Shown here: positions 1-8,015 of the stretch, piece by piece | Position numbering within the stretch: the first letter of the stretch is position 1 | How the letters are laid out: each line of letters opens with the position of its first letter | Source of the DNA: a bacterium | GTDB taxonomy: Bacteria; Latescibacterota; Latescibacteria; Latescibacterales; Latescibacteraceae | Assembly: GCA_021372535.1 (NCBI GenBank) | Contig: JAJFUH010000234.1 | Span: 47,038-111,037, forward strand | DNA length: 64,000 bases | Direction of reading: 5' to 3' | The notes under the pieces: generated by a model | Databases searched by the model: none | Told to the model about the DNA's origin: nothing | Seen by the model: the letters and a program-made list of their open reading frames with translations, nothing else | Made by a program: the position numbers and the translations under genes

Positions 1-480
1 GTGAAAATCCCTGGAAATATAGAGTACGAAGCCGATTATGGGGAGAAACGGATAATAATTCACATAGGCTATGTGCATGATCTCGCTGAGCCACGGGTGG
101 ATATGGCCTTCGAGCCAGAGCGTGGGATTGACGCCGCCGAATATGAATTCGTCTATCCGTTTCATCACAGGATCGGCGTCATGAGGATTCACAAAATGAA
201 CGAGATTGCCAAGGTTCTCGTACGCCAGAAGAACAATGATAATGGGCGCCCAGTTACGGATGATCTTTACAATCGTTATTCCTGATTTACGCGAGAGAAC
301 GGCAAGCCCGATGACGATCAGAAATGCGTTGATCATCGCGCGAACCATTATTGTCGGGCCTTTGATCCGGGTTCCGTACCTGAACGACAGCACGAGCAGA
401 AGCCCGAAAAAGATCAGACAGAGCACCTCCTCGGGATAGAGCCGCACACGGTATTTTTCAAGAAAAGGCTTGTCGATCAC
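1..480 (-). CDS. PAP2-like integral membrane phosphatase/transferase, 3' end cut by window edge
   Basis: Reading the minus strand from GTG at 480 gives 160 open codons that run off the left edge, so the C-terminus is missing. An in-frame TGA lies a few codons upstream and an AGGAAG ribosome site sits just before the GTG, which fixes the start. The protein has hydrophobic segments near residues 18-30, 36-55 and 68-82. It then has a stretch (EFIFGG, PTLWLEGHIHPWLSEI, HIAYVNYYPFLP) like the region before the catalytic block of PAP2_3 (inositolphosphorylceramide synthase-type) proteins. The family transfers or removes lipid phosphate groups in the membrane. The catalytic histidines would lie outside the window, so the assignment rests on the N-terminal half. 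Confidence 0.6.
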   Translation of the reverse strand, partial: MIDKPFLEKYRVRLYPEEVLCLIFFGLLLVLSFRYGTRIKGPTIMVRAMINAFLIVIGLAVLSRKSGITIVKIIRNWAPIIIVLLAYENLGNLVHFVNPHDADPVMKRIDEFIFGGVNPTLWLEGHIHPWLSEIMHIAYVNYYPFLPIIGFVLYISRDFH

Positions 481-648
481 TGGTCTTCCTGTATGGAGTG
501 GCTCTCAGCCCGGTCTGTTCATGCATTTCCATCCGTTTTCAACCCTCACGCCCCAATTCCCCTCTTTCGCGTGCGGGAGAGGGGATGTCTCAAAGCGACA
601 GGGGTGAGTGAATAACAGGTGATACCCCGGAGTTCACTTCGGGGCAGG
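481..648. other. Intergenic spacer with CCCCTCT...AGAGGGG hairpin
   Basis: No gene is visible. Around 557-586 an inverted repeat pairs CCCCTCT with AGAGGGG around a short GC-rich loop. Similar hairpins of the CTCTC/GAGAG type occur near 42930, 44710 and 51290, so this may be a dispersed palindrome. Confidence 0.35.
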
Positions 649-2181
649 TCATTTTCCCTGATACTCATACGCCCCCAGATCGGGCGAAGCACCCGAGTAG
701 GGAAGACTCACACCCTGGCCCTGAGTCCATGACACCGGTCTGTCAACCGTGATGCGGTTCAGACTGTAATCGACAGCCTTTATGACTGCGGTCGTAGCCT
801 GACCTTCGAGCTGAATAGTGTCTCCCGCCTCTCCGGGAATTCCCCAGCCGTCGTAGAAAAAGCCGGCGTCATTCACCGTGAACGAAGTGCCCGTGGCCGA
901 AGCATCGGTAATGTTCGCCAGAAAAACGCCCCTGTCGACGCACGGGCTTCCGGGCTTCAGCCTGAAATCGGGAAGAGCCGGGTTCCCCGTGTCAGACGGG
1001 ATCGTACCATCCATGAAGCCGGGATCGCCCTCGTCTTTCCAGTTGTTGAAAATATTCTGCGGCCCGGCGTCACCATAGCCGGTTATCGATTTGCCGTCCA
1101 GGTTTGCATGGAGGATGTTGTTCACGATGATGTTTCCCGGCATGGGGCCGTTGCCCCAGTTTCCGAACGCTATTCCCCCTGTCCAGAAATGGTCGATTTC
1201 GCCGTTGTAGCCGTTATGATAGATCGTGTTGGAGTACACGTGGTTGTCGGTGGGATTGCTGACCGTCATGCTGGCAAAGGCTATTCCCGCGGCTCCGTTT
1301 GCATAGCACATGTTTCTTCTCACGATATTGCGCGGAGACCGCAGCACAAGGCCATTTGCGCCATTGTCGTCAGGAGGCAGACCCGCAAAGGCGAAACGAT
1401 TGTCTTCAAACAGGTTACGCTCGGCCATGGCGCCGATTGTCATCGCATTGCGGTTTCCACAACCGCCCACTCTGGCGCATTTCATCCATTCCTCATTGTG
1501 CAGATAGTTCTTTCTGACCACATTGTTCCTCCCGCAGATATGGAGAATATGGTGACCGCCGTAAAAGAACACATTGTTCTCGACAACGTTGAAGCTCGTG
1601 TCATCGGTCGTGCTCGAATCGTATCCGATATCGAGAACAGCGCCCTTGTCGTCGTCATCGCTGACCCAGCCGAACCGTGAGAAGGTGCAGTCGTGTATCC
1701 TGTTGAACGTGGAGTTGTCATGAACCCATGAACCCATCCAGGTTGTTTCGAGCTTGTTTTTGTCGAATGTACAGCGGCTGATGTCATTGTGATGGCCGTT
1801 CTCAATGATGAGGAACTGCTGGCAGTCATGAAAGTTGATTCCCTGCACCGAAATGAACGACCCGCCAACGATATGAATTGCATATCGAGTGCCCTCGACC
1901 GTCACCTGCTCATTATCGAAACAGGCATATGTTATTCTCTCCGTATCCGATTTTCCCGATCGGACCGGGGCAATATGACTTTCATAGACTCCGGCTCTCA
2001 AATACACCGTGTCGCCGGCCTGCACATAAGCATTCGCCGTGTCCAGCGCGCAGGGAGTCATGATGTTTGCCGATTGACTCCATGTCGCTGTGCCTGAAGG
2101 AGATACATAATGTTCGGCGGCAAAAAGACCGGATACCGTGATACCGAGAAATGCGACCATGCACAGAACTTTTTTCATCAT
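649..2181 (-). CDS. Exported right-handed parallel beta-helix protein
   Basis: A protein of about 510 residues with a signal peptide (MMKKVLCMVAFLGITVSGLFAA) and a body of short repeated Asn/Gly-rich strands such as NVVENNVFFYGG, NIVRRNMCYANG and NHVYSNTIYHNG. This is the pattern of parallel beta-helix (NosD/pectate-lyase-like) folds, which bind or cleave polysaccharides at the surface or in the periplasm. The opening AEHYVSPSG and AGDTVYLRAGVYES match the N-terminal cap common to these proteins. The C-terminus (SGASPDLGAYEYQGK) is a frequent ending of the family. An alternative GTG lies four codons upstream at 2193, but GAGG precedes the ATG at 2181 by six bases. No catalytic residues can be assigned, so the substrate is unknown. 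Confidence 0.75.
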   Translation of the reverse strand: MMKKVLCMVAFLGITVSGLFAAEHYVSPSGTATWSQSANIMTPCALDTANAYVQAGDTVYLRAGVYESHIAPVRSGKSDTERITYACFDNEQVTVEGTRYAIHIVGGSFISVQGINFHDCQQFLIIENGHHNDISRCTFDKNKLETTWMGSWVHDNSTFNRIHDCTFSRFGWVSDDDDKGAVLDIGYDSSTTDDTSFNVVENNVFFYGGHHILHICGRNNVVRKNYLHNEEWMKCARVGGCGNRNAMTIGAMAERNLFEDNRFAFAGLPPDDNGANGLVLRSPRNIVRRNMCYANGAAGIAFASMTVSNPTDNHVYSNTIYHNGYNGEIDHFWTGGIAFGNWGNGPMPGNIIVNNILHANLDGKSITGYGDAGPQNIFNNWKDEGDPGFMDGTIPSDTGNPALPDFRLKPGSPCVDRGVFLANITDASATGTSFTVNDAGFFYDGWGIPGEAGDTIQLEGQATTAVIKAVDYSLNRITVDRPVSWTQGQGVSLPYSGASPDLGAYEYQGK

Positions 2182-2279
2182 ACCAGTCCTCACATTTCCC
2201 CGTTCATCATCGACCTTTGGCTTTTTTGAAAAACTTCAGGACAAGACAATAGTATTCACACAATGCGGGAGCGGGATTA

Positions 2280-3437
2280 TCACCATTTCTCGCGGCGTTC
2301 ATCGACATCGATGATACGGATATACGACTGCTCATATTCGGTGACAAGCTCGAGGATGCCGTCGCTGTCGACATCGATAAGGTAGAGGCGGTCGCCGAGC
2401 GGTATGTCGCTTTCCCATTTGACATTCTTGAACTTCGAGCTCAGAATCGTACCGGAATTGAGAATGATTTCAACTTCCGGATCGGTGTCCACATTGCCGA
2501 TAACCATATCGGTCGCCGTGTAAACCTGCGTTGAGGTCCATTCCTCGAACTGGGATTTGGGATCGAACTGTACGAGCTTGCCGGGGAGACCGGGTTTATT
2601 GGCGATGAAGAGTATCTCTTTCTGGGGATCGTCATCGATATTTGCCACGATCATGCAGCTTATCCCGAGGTAGGTCTGCTCGGGCGTTCTGTACTTGAGA
2701 TCATGGTTCCTGTATCCGTAAATGAAGATATTGCCCTGCGTGGTATAAGCCACAATTTCGGGCTCGCCGTCGCTGTCGATATCATCCACGAAAATACCGC
2801 GAACAGGCGCAGTGAGCGGGGGGCTTTTCCATATTTCCTTGAAATTGCCGTCATTATCGGCCTCGAGCTGACGGATGAATCCTTTTTCCTCGCCGTAAAC
2901 GATACCCCGCAGGTTAAAATCATCGTCAATGATGGTTTTCATAGTCCGGAGATTGGCTATGGGAACATTGTAAATCGACAGCTCCTCCCTGACAAGTTCG
3001 GATTTTCTGGTCTGAACGGCCGTTCTTCGTGTTCCGGGAGTTTTTGCCGGGGATTCGGCCGTTTTACCGGAATCGGCCGGAGCCAGTACGGGAGTTGTTT
3101 CTGCTTCCTGTGATTCCTCCTCTTTTCCCGGCTCCTTCTGCTGAGGAGTGGTCCCGACAGGCTTTTTTTCCCGTACGATACCATCCGGGGCGCCCTTTAT
3201 GGGTTTTTCCGGTGTGATGATATTTTTTGGAAGCGGGAACGGCAGCTCACCGGCCTTTTCTTCCTCTTTCGGGGCAGTATCATCCTTTTCCTTTGTGTTT
3301 TCCCTGTTTTGGGCGATGTACAAGACGGACGACTGCTGCTCCGGCGAATCGTGAGCGGGTGATATTCCTTTTTCCTGAGCGGGGGTTGACAGCGGGAGCA
3401 TGAGCCAGGCAAGTACCGCTCCAAACAACATATTCAT
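2280..3437 (-). CDS. Exported FG-GAP/VCBS-like beta-propeller protein
   Basis: 385 residues with a hydrophobic leader (MNMLFGAVLAWLMLPLSTPAQ). A low-complexity Lys/Glu/Pro-rich linker covers about residues 22-140 and is probably disordered. The C-terminal half has repeated aspartate-rich motifs: VDDIDSDGEPEIVAY, ANIDDDPQKEILFIA, GNVDTDPEVEIIL and IDVDSDGILELVTEY. These resemble the calcium-binding turns of FG-GAP/VCBS propellers (DxDxDG...E). Four blades are recognisable. The protein ends soon after the last motif with EKW, so it may be a partial propeller. It is likely periplasmic or surface-exposed with an adhesive or scaffold role. It lies in the same direction as the beta-helix gene downstream, with a gap of about 100 bp. 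No enzymatic motif was seen. Confidence 0.65.
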   Translation of the reverse strand: MNMLFGAVLAWLMLPLSTPAQEKGISPAHDSPEQQSSVLYIAQNRENTKEKDDTAPKEEEKAGELPFPLPKNIITPEKPIKGAPDGIVREKKPVGTTPQQKEPGKEEESQEAETTPVLAPADSGKTAESPAKTPGTRRTAVQTRKSELVREELSIYNVPIANLRTMKTIIDDDFNLRGIVYGEEKGFIRQLEADNDGNFKEIWKSPPLTAPVRGIFVDDIDSDGEPEIVAYTTQGNIFIYGYRNHDLKYRTPEQTYLGISCMIVANIDDDPQKEILFIANKPGLPGKLVQFDPKSQFEEWTSTQVYTATDMVIGNVDTDPEVEIILNSGTILSSKFKNVKWESDIPLGDRLYLIDVDSDGILELVTEYEQSYIRIIDVDERREKW

Positions 3438-3607
3438 AACAGACTCCTCCGGTGAATCGTTCAGCTATCGGCAGCGAGCTTCCGGCATTCGGAAAAATAC
3501 AGCAGACAAAGAATTTCTGCCGGCAGTATCACTGCACCGTATACATGTGGTGTGTGTAAACTCTACCTGTCAATAGCTGTCGTTCGCTGGCATGCTCCTT
3601 TTTACGA

Positions 3608-4768
3608 TCAGGAAGGTGTACACTTCCGTATGATGTCATAGACGGTCATGAGCGGAATGTTTCTTTCACGGGCGATGCGTGCGCAGTCGTCATATTCCGG
3701 AGCGCACCGTTCCGAGCCGCCGATATATGCTGTTTTTACCCGCACGGGGCCGAATTCGGTCTGGACTGTTCCGGCCTTGCGGTCGAGAACCTTTCTCATG
3801 ACCCTGCTGATCCGGACGCCGAGGGTAGTCGTTTCGGAAAAAAGCATCGAGACCATGGTGTCTTTGAGGGAATCGTCCGTGAGAATACTGAGCAGTGTCC
3901 CGGGACGCCCTTTTTTCATGAATATAGAACACATATACACATCTTTGGCACCCGCGGCAAGCAGTTTTTCGGTAAGATACCCGAAAATCTCGGGATTCAT
4001 GTTATCGATGTTGGTTTCGATCAGAACTGAATGGTCTTCGTTTGCGGAATGGGTAACGCTGCCGATGGATATCCTGAGCACGTTCGGAAATGCCTGGCTC
4101 TCCCTCGTCCCCGCGCCGTATCCGGCCGTTTCAGCCACAAAGTTGTCGAGCGCGCCGTACGAGGATGCAAGCGTCGTTATAATTGCCGCCCCGGTGGGAG
4201 TTGTCAGCTCGCCTGTACGGTCGGTACGAACCACGGGGATACCCTTTGTCAGCTCCACGACAGCCGGGACGGGAACCGGCATGACACCGTGCGCGCAGGT
4301 AACCGTGCCCGTGCCGAAACTGAGCGGAGTCGAAACAACCGTGCCAACGCCGAAATAGTCGAGACCGATGCAGGCTCCCACGACATCGACGATTGCATCG
4401 AGCGCGCCGACCTCGTGAAAATGGATTTTCTCGGGGGTCGTGTCATGCACCTTCGCTTCGGCTTCGGCGAGACGGGTAAATATACTGACCGCCCGTTCCT
4501 TGATTCCGCTCGAAAGAGTGCTCGATTCGATGATATTCCTTATATGTGAAAGGTGACGGTGTTCGTGCTGATGACCGGTGATGACATCCACATGGACAGC
4601 CGCGATACCGGCGCGCATCACCTGTTCCTGTTTCAGCTCGAAACCGCCGACACCCAATTTTTCCAGTTCCGCCGTGAGCACATCGAGCGGCATGCCGCCC
4701 GCAACAAGCGCTCCCAGAATCATATCTCCCGAAATCCCGAACATGCAGTCAAAATAAGCAGTTTTCAT
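3608..4768 (-). CDS. larC: Nickel-pincer cofactor nickel insertase LarC
   Basis: 386 residues, full length for LarC (DUF111). Family hallmarks are the N-terminal YFDCMFGISGDMILGAL, the central HFHEVGALDAIVDVVGA and the C-terminal ETNIDNMNPEIFGY. LarC inserts nickel into the pyridinium-3,5-bisthiocarboxylate mononucleotide to make the cofactor of lactate racemase and related LarA enzymes. A His-rich patch (HQHEHRHLSH, about residues 66-75) may bind metal. In Lactobacillus plantarum LarC needs a programmed frameshift; here it is one uninterrupted frame. It lies 12 bp after larB in a dusB-larB-larC run, so it is probably cotranscribed. No larA or larE is in the window. Confidence 0.93.
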   Translation of the reverse strand: MKTAYFDCMFGISGDMILGALVAGGMPLDVLTAELEKLGVGGFELKQEQVMRAGIAAVHVDVITGHQHEHRHLSHIRNIIESSTLSSGIKERAVSIFTRLAEAEAKVHDTTPEKIHFHEVGALDAIVDVVGACIGLDYFGVGTVVSTPLSFGTGTVTCAHGVMPVPVPAVVELTKGIPVVRTDRTGELTTPTGAAIITTLASSYGALDNFVAETAGYGAGTRESQAFPNVLRISIGSVTHSANEDHSVLIETNIDNMNPEIFGYLTEKLLAAGAKDVYMCSIFMKKGRPGTLLSILTDDSLKDTMVSMLFSETTTLGVRISRVMRKVLDRKAGTVQTEFGPVRVKTAYIGGSERCAPEYDDCARIARERNIPLMTVYDIIRKCTPS

Positions 4769-4780
4769 TTAACCCCCGGA

Positions 4781-5554
4781 TCAAGTACGTTTACCGGACA
4801 GTCCCGTCCGGTTGATGAGGCTTGCGGCATATCCCGCCCCGAAGCCGTTGTCGATATTGACCACTGTAACTCCCGAAGCGCACGAGTTGAGCATGGTGAG
4901 GAGCGCAGCGAGGCCGTTAAAGGAGGCGCCGTACCCGACACTGGTCGGACAGGCGACAACCGGTATATCCACAAGCCCGCCGACAACGCTCGCCAGCGCG
5001 CCTTCCATACCGGCGACCACAACGATGCAGGACGCCGACATGATGATATTACGCCGCGCGAGCAGGCGATGAATACCCGCTACGCCGACATCATAGAGAG
5101 ATTTTACATCATTTTTCATGGCGCGGGCTGTAACGACCGCTTCCTCGGCCACGGGGAGGTCGGATGTGCCTGCCGAAATCACGAGTATGGTGCCATGCGT
5201 CGATTCGTGGGCCGGTTCGGGCATTCCGACCACGAAGGTACGGGCGAGGTCGTTCCGGTATTCCCCGGGAAACCGCGCGTCAAGGGCATCGAGCGCTTGC
5301 CCGGATAATCTTGTGGCAAGGACGACGCTCTCGTGCTTCACGATTTCCTCTGCGATACGGACGATCTGATCGGTGGTTTTGTTCTGACCGAAAATGACTT
5401 CAGGGAAACCCTGCCGCCTGCTCCGGTGATGATCGACATTGGCGAAGCCCAGGTCGCCGAAATAATGTGACTCGATGAGCTTCTCCGCTTCTTCGACGGT
5501 TAATCCGCCGGAATGGAGCTGCTCCAGGATCGATTGTATCTCGCTCTGTTTCAT
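4781..5554 (-). CDS. larB: Pyridinium-3,5-biscarboxylate mononucleotide synthase LarB
   Basis: 257 residues, typical of LarB. It starts the nickel-pincer pathway by carboxylating nicotinic acid adenine dinucleotide and releasing AMP. The PurE-like C-terminal domain is clear: ISAGTSDLPVAEEA, YDVGVAGIHRLLA, VVVAGMEGALASVVGGL, PVVACPTSVGYG and ASLINR. The N-terminal helix (SGGLTVEEAEKLIE) is also family-like. Its ATG overlaps the dusB stop by four bases, indicating translational coupling, and larC follows after 12 bp. The adjacency of LarB and LarC makes the pathway assignment firm. The enzyme that uses the cofactor is not visible. Confidence 0.93.
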   Translation of the reverse strand: MKQSEIQSILEQLHSGGLTVEEAEKLIESHYFGDLGFANVDHHRSRRQGFPEVIFGQNKTTDQIVRIAEEIVKHESVVLATRLSGQALDALDARFPGEYRNDLARTFVVGMPEPAHESTHGTILVISAGTSDLPVAEEAVVTARAMKNDVKSLYDVGVAGIHRLLARRNIIMSASCIVVVAGMEGALASVVGGLVDIPVVACPTSVGYGASFNGLAALLTMLNSCASGVTVVNIDNGFGAGYAASLINRTGLSGKRT

Positions 5555-6570
5555 GATTCCACCACTTCGGTATGTGTGTGATCGATTGTTACCATTTTCT
5601 CCAGTGATTCAAGAAATGCCGCGACAGTCCGCCTGACCTCGTCCGCTGTTCCGGCGCGGAAAACCTCCTGACGGAACCGCGCGCCGTCATGAACCCCCCG
5701 CGAGTACCACCCGAAAAATTTCCGCATGTTGAGAACGGCGAACCGCTCGCTCACTTCTTCCGAGAGCACATCGAGCTGACGGAGCGCCACGGTGAGCCGT
5801 TCCGCGATATCCGGAATACCGGCTGCTTCACCGCCACCAAGCACCGCGGCGACATCGCGGAAAATCCATGGATTCCCGAGCGCAGCCCTTCCGATCATGA
5901 CCGAATCGGCGCCCGTTTCCCCGAGCATGCGCAGGGCATCGGCCGGTGTCCTGATATCCCCGGAACCGATCACGGGGACGGAGACCTTTTCCTTCACGGC
6001 CCTGATGACTCCCCAGTCAGCATCGCCGCCAAATCCCTGGCTTCGGGTCCTCGGATGCACGATAATTCCCTGTGCTCCGGCGTCCTCGCAGACCTGCGCA
6101 ACTTCCACCGCGTTGATGCTTCCGTTATCCCAGCCCGACCGTATCTTCACCGTTACGGGGACACGCGAAACCGCGGTTACCGCCCCGACGACGGCGCGGA
6201 GAAGATCGGGATTCCGCATCAGAGCGGAGCCTGCGCCCCGGGCGATCACTTTTTTCACCGGACATCCGGCGTTTATATCGATAAAATCAGGCCCGAGCTC
6301 CTGAGCCCGTCGAACCGCCTCGGCCATATATGACGGATCGGCGCCGAAAAACTGGAATCCGACGGGACGTTCGGATTCATGGAATCTGAGAAACCGCGCG
6401 GTCTTGTCCCCCGGCTTGCTGCGAACGTATCCATCGGAGGATATCATCTCGGTCATGACCGGCCGTGCACCGTATTTGGCGCAGATGCGCCGGTACACGG
6501 AGTCGGTTACACCGGCGAGCGGGGCGAGCGCGGCATGGGTCCGGGTGAATATGTCATGTATCGATTTCAT
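5551..6570 (-). CDS. dus: tRNA-dihydrouridine synthase (DusB-like)
   Basis: 339 residues. A flavin-dependent enzyme that reduces uridine to dihydrouridine in tRNA D-loops. The TIM-barrel motifs are in order: LAPLAGVTDSVYR near residue 16, VGFQFFGADP, FIDINAGCPVKKV with the catalytic cysteine near residue 104, GSALMRNPDLL, VTVKIRSGWD, IVHPRTRSQGF, VPVIGSGDI and DSVMIGRAALGNPWIF. The C-terminal helical part is present. It is the first gene of a dusB-larB-larC unit, with a four-base overlap with larB. The association with nickel-cofactor genes is probably only transcriptional. DusB is the likeliest subfamily, but the substrate position cannot be proved from sequence alone. Confidence 0.9.
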   Translation of the reverse strand: MKSIHDIFTRTHAALAPLAGVTDSVYRRICAKYGARPVMTEMISSDGYVRSKPGDKTARFLRFHESERPVGFQFFGADPSYMAEAVRRAQELGPDFIDINAGCPVKKVIARGAGSALMRNPDLLRAVVGAVTAVSRVPVTVKIRSGWDNGSINAVEVAQVCEDAGAQGIIVHPRTRSQGFGGDADWGVIRAVKEKVSVPVIGSGDIRTPADALRMLGETGADSVMIGRAALGNPWIFRDVAAVLGGGEAAGIPDIAERLTVALRQLDVLSEEVSERFAVLNMRKFFGWYSRGVHDGARFRQEVFRAGTADEVRRTVAAFLESLEKMVTIDHTHTEVVES

Positions 6571-6587
6571 GAATAAGCCTTATATCG

Positions 6588-6694
6588 TTTTAACCCGATC
6601 TGTTTGCACGATTCAATGGAATACGGACTCACACAGATCGGGATTTCGTATCTTGCCGATGTAACATTGTAGGGGTAATTCATGAATTACCCCT
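6588..6694. repeat. Dispersed repeat: 10-bp inverted repeat plus perfect 24-bp palindrome
   Basis: Between dusB and rimO. CCCGATCTGT near 6593 pairs with ACAGATCGGG near 6641. At 6671-6694 there is a perfect palindrome whose half-site is AGGGGTAATTCA. The palindrome and its flank GATGTAACATTGT recur near 14640 and 23930 in the opposite orientation. The ACCCGATCT part recurs near 34090 and 50790. The palindrome starts 3 bp beyond the rimO stop, so it could also influence the 3' end of that transcript. It lacks a T-run. Confidence 0.75.
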
Positions 6695-6696
6695 GC

Positions 6697-8010
6697 TTAA
6701 TCCTTTACCACCTCACCGGCAAGGTCATACGGCCCCGACCCGGTAATCCGCACACGGCAGAAAACACAATCTTCGGGGACTCCGCTGTCAACCGTGACGG
6801 TACAGTCGACATCGGGAGCGTCCATGTACGTCCGGCCTTCCGCCGCACCGGTTTCGGGGTCAACGCTGTCAACGATCATATCGAATTCATGCCCGGCGAG
6901 GGATTCATGAAACTGCCCCGATACCATCGACTGAGCTTCCATGAGGATTTCATACCGTTCCGCGGCGATTTCTTCGGTGACACGGTCATCCATCAGCGCT
7001 GCTCCGGTTCCCTCCTCGGGGGAATACACGAACGCGCCGAGACGCTCGAAACGGCTTTCACGCACAAAATCGAGAAGCTCGCCGAAATCCTCGCCGGTCT
7101 CGCCGGGAAATCCCACGATGAGCGAGGTTCTCAGCACAACTCCATCGATGCGCCCCCTTATTTTTCCGAGGAGTGCACGGATGTGGGCAGGGTCGGTCCG
7201 CCTTCCCATGCGTTCGAGCACCCGTCCGGAAATATGCTGAACGGGTATGTCGATATAGGGGAGCACCTTCGGTAAACCGTTCACGGCGTCGATCAATTCA
7301 TCGGTGAAATGAGCCGGATGGGTGTACATGAGCCGTATCCAGTCGGCGCCTTCGATATCCGAAAGGCGGCGGAGTAAACCGGGCAGCGTTTTTCCGCCGA
7401 GGTCGGAACCGTATCGTGTGGTGTCCTGCCCGATCAGGATCAGCTCGCGGGTTCCGAGGGACACGAGCTCCTCCGCATCGCGGATTATATCGTCTTCGGG
7501 AACGCTCCTGTAAGGACCTCGTATGAGGGGTATGGTGCAGTACGAACAGCGGTTGTCGCACCCTTCGGAAATTTTGAGATAAGCGGTGTACGGCGGGCCG
7601 GTCACCACGCGTGAGTAGACCGATTCACCCTGTTCACCACGGCCGAGAAGCTCGAGACAGAGCGCGGGAATCCGGTCACGGTCTGCCAGCCCGACGATGG
7701 CATCAGCCTCGGTGAGCTCACGTTCGAGCTCGTCACGGTGCCTCTCGGCAAGACAGCCTGCCACGACGAGGGCGCGGAGGTTGCCGGTATGCTTGTATCC
7801 GGCGACGGACAGGATGGCGTCGATCGATTCCTCGCGGGCGTCGCCGATGAATCCGCAGGTGTTGACCACGATGACCTCGGCCTCTTCTTCGGGAACGATC
7901 TCGAATCCCCGTGAGACAAGGCCTCCCATGATACATTCGGAATCGACCTGGTTCATGGGACATCCGAGGGTGACGAGGGCGGCTCTGGGCGGTGTTGCTG
8001 GCTGGGTCAT
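6697..8010 (-). CDS. rimO: Ribosomal protein S12 methylthiotransferase RimO
   Basis: About 437 residues. RimO adds a methylthio group to an aspartate of ribosomal protein S12 using two [4Fe-4S] clusters and SAM. The N-terminal UPF0004 domain carries three cluster cysteines (TLGCPMNQVDSE, VNTCGFIGDA, VAGCLAER). The radical-SAM motif CDNRCSYC follows within ISEGCDNRCSYCTIPLIRG, and the C-terminus has a TRAM-like domain. RimO is preferred over MiaB because of the IPLIRGPYRSVPEDDI context. The ORF can also open at TTG 8019, overlapping the thiC stop by four bases; ATG 8010 is used here because neither has a well-spaced ribosome site. Coupling to thiC is likely. Confidence 0.9.
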   Translation of the reverse strand: MTQPATPPRAALVTLGCPMNQVDSECIMGGLVSRGFEIVPEEEAEVIVVNTCGFIGDAREESIDAILSVAGYKHTGNLRALVVAGCLAERHRDELERELTEADAIVGLADRDRIPALCLELLGRGEQGESVYSRVVTGPPYTAYLKISEGCDNRCSYCTIPLIRGPYRSVPEDDIIRDAEELVSLGTRELILIGQDTTRYGSDLGGKTLPGLLRRLSDIEGADWIRLMYTHPAHFTDELIDAVNGLPKVLPYIDIPVQHISGRVLERMGRRTDPAHIRALLGKIRGRIDGVVLRTSLIVGFPGETGEDFGELLDFVRESRFERLGAFVYSPEEGTGAALMDDRVTEEIAAERYEILMEAQSMVSGQFHESLAGHEFDMIVDSVDPETGAAEGRTYMDAPDVDCTVTVDSGVPEDCVFCRVRITGSGPYDLAGEVVKD

Positions 8011-8015
8011 CTCCG

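Noticed and set aside
1..285. 94-codon plus-strand frame at the left edge
   Set aside because: It is antisense to a better supported minus-strand PAP2-like gene with membrane segments and a ribosome site.
4553..5308. 251-codon plus-strand frame over larB/larC
   Set aside because: Antisense to two clearly recognised genes; sequence is rich in His/Arg/Asp as expected from a shadow frame.
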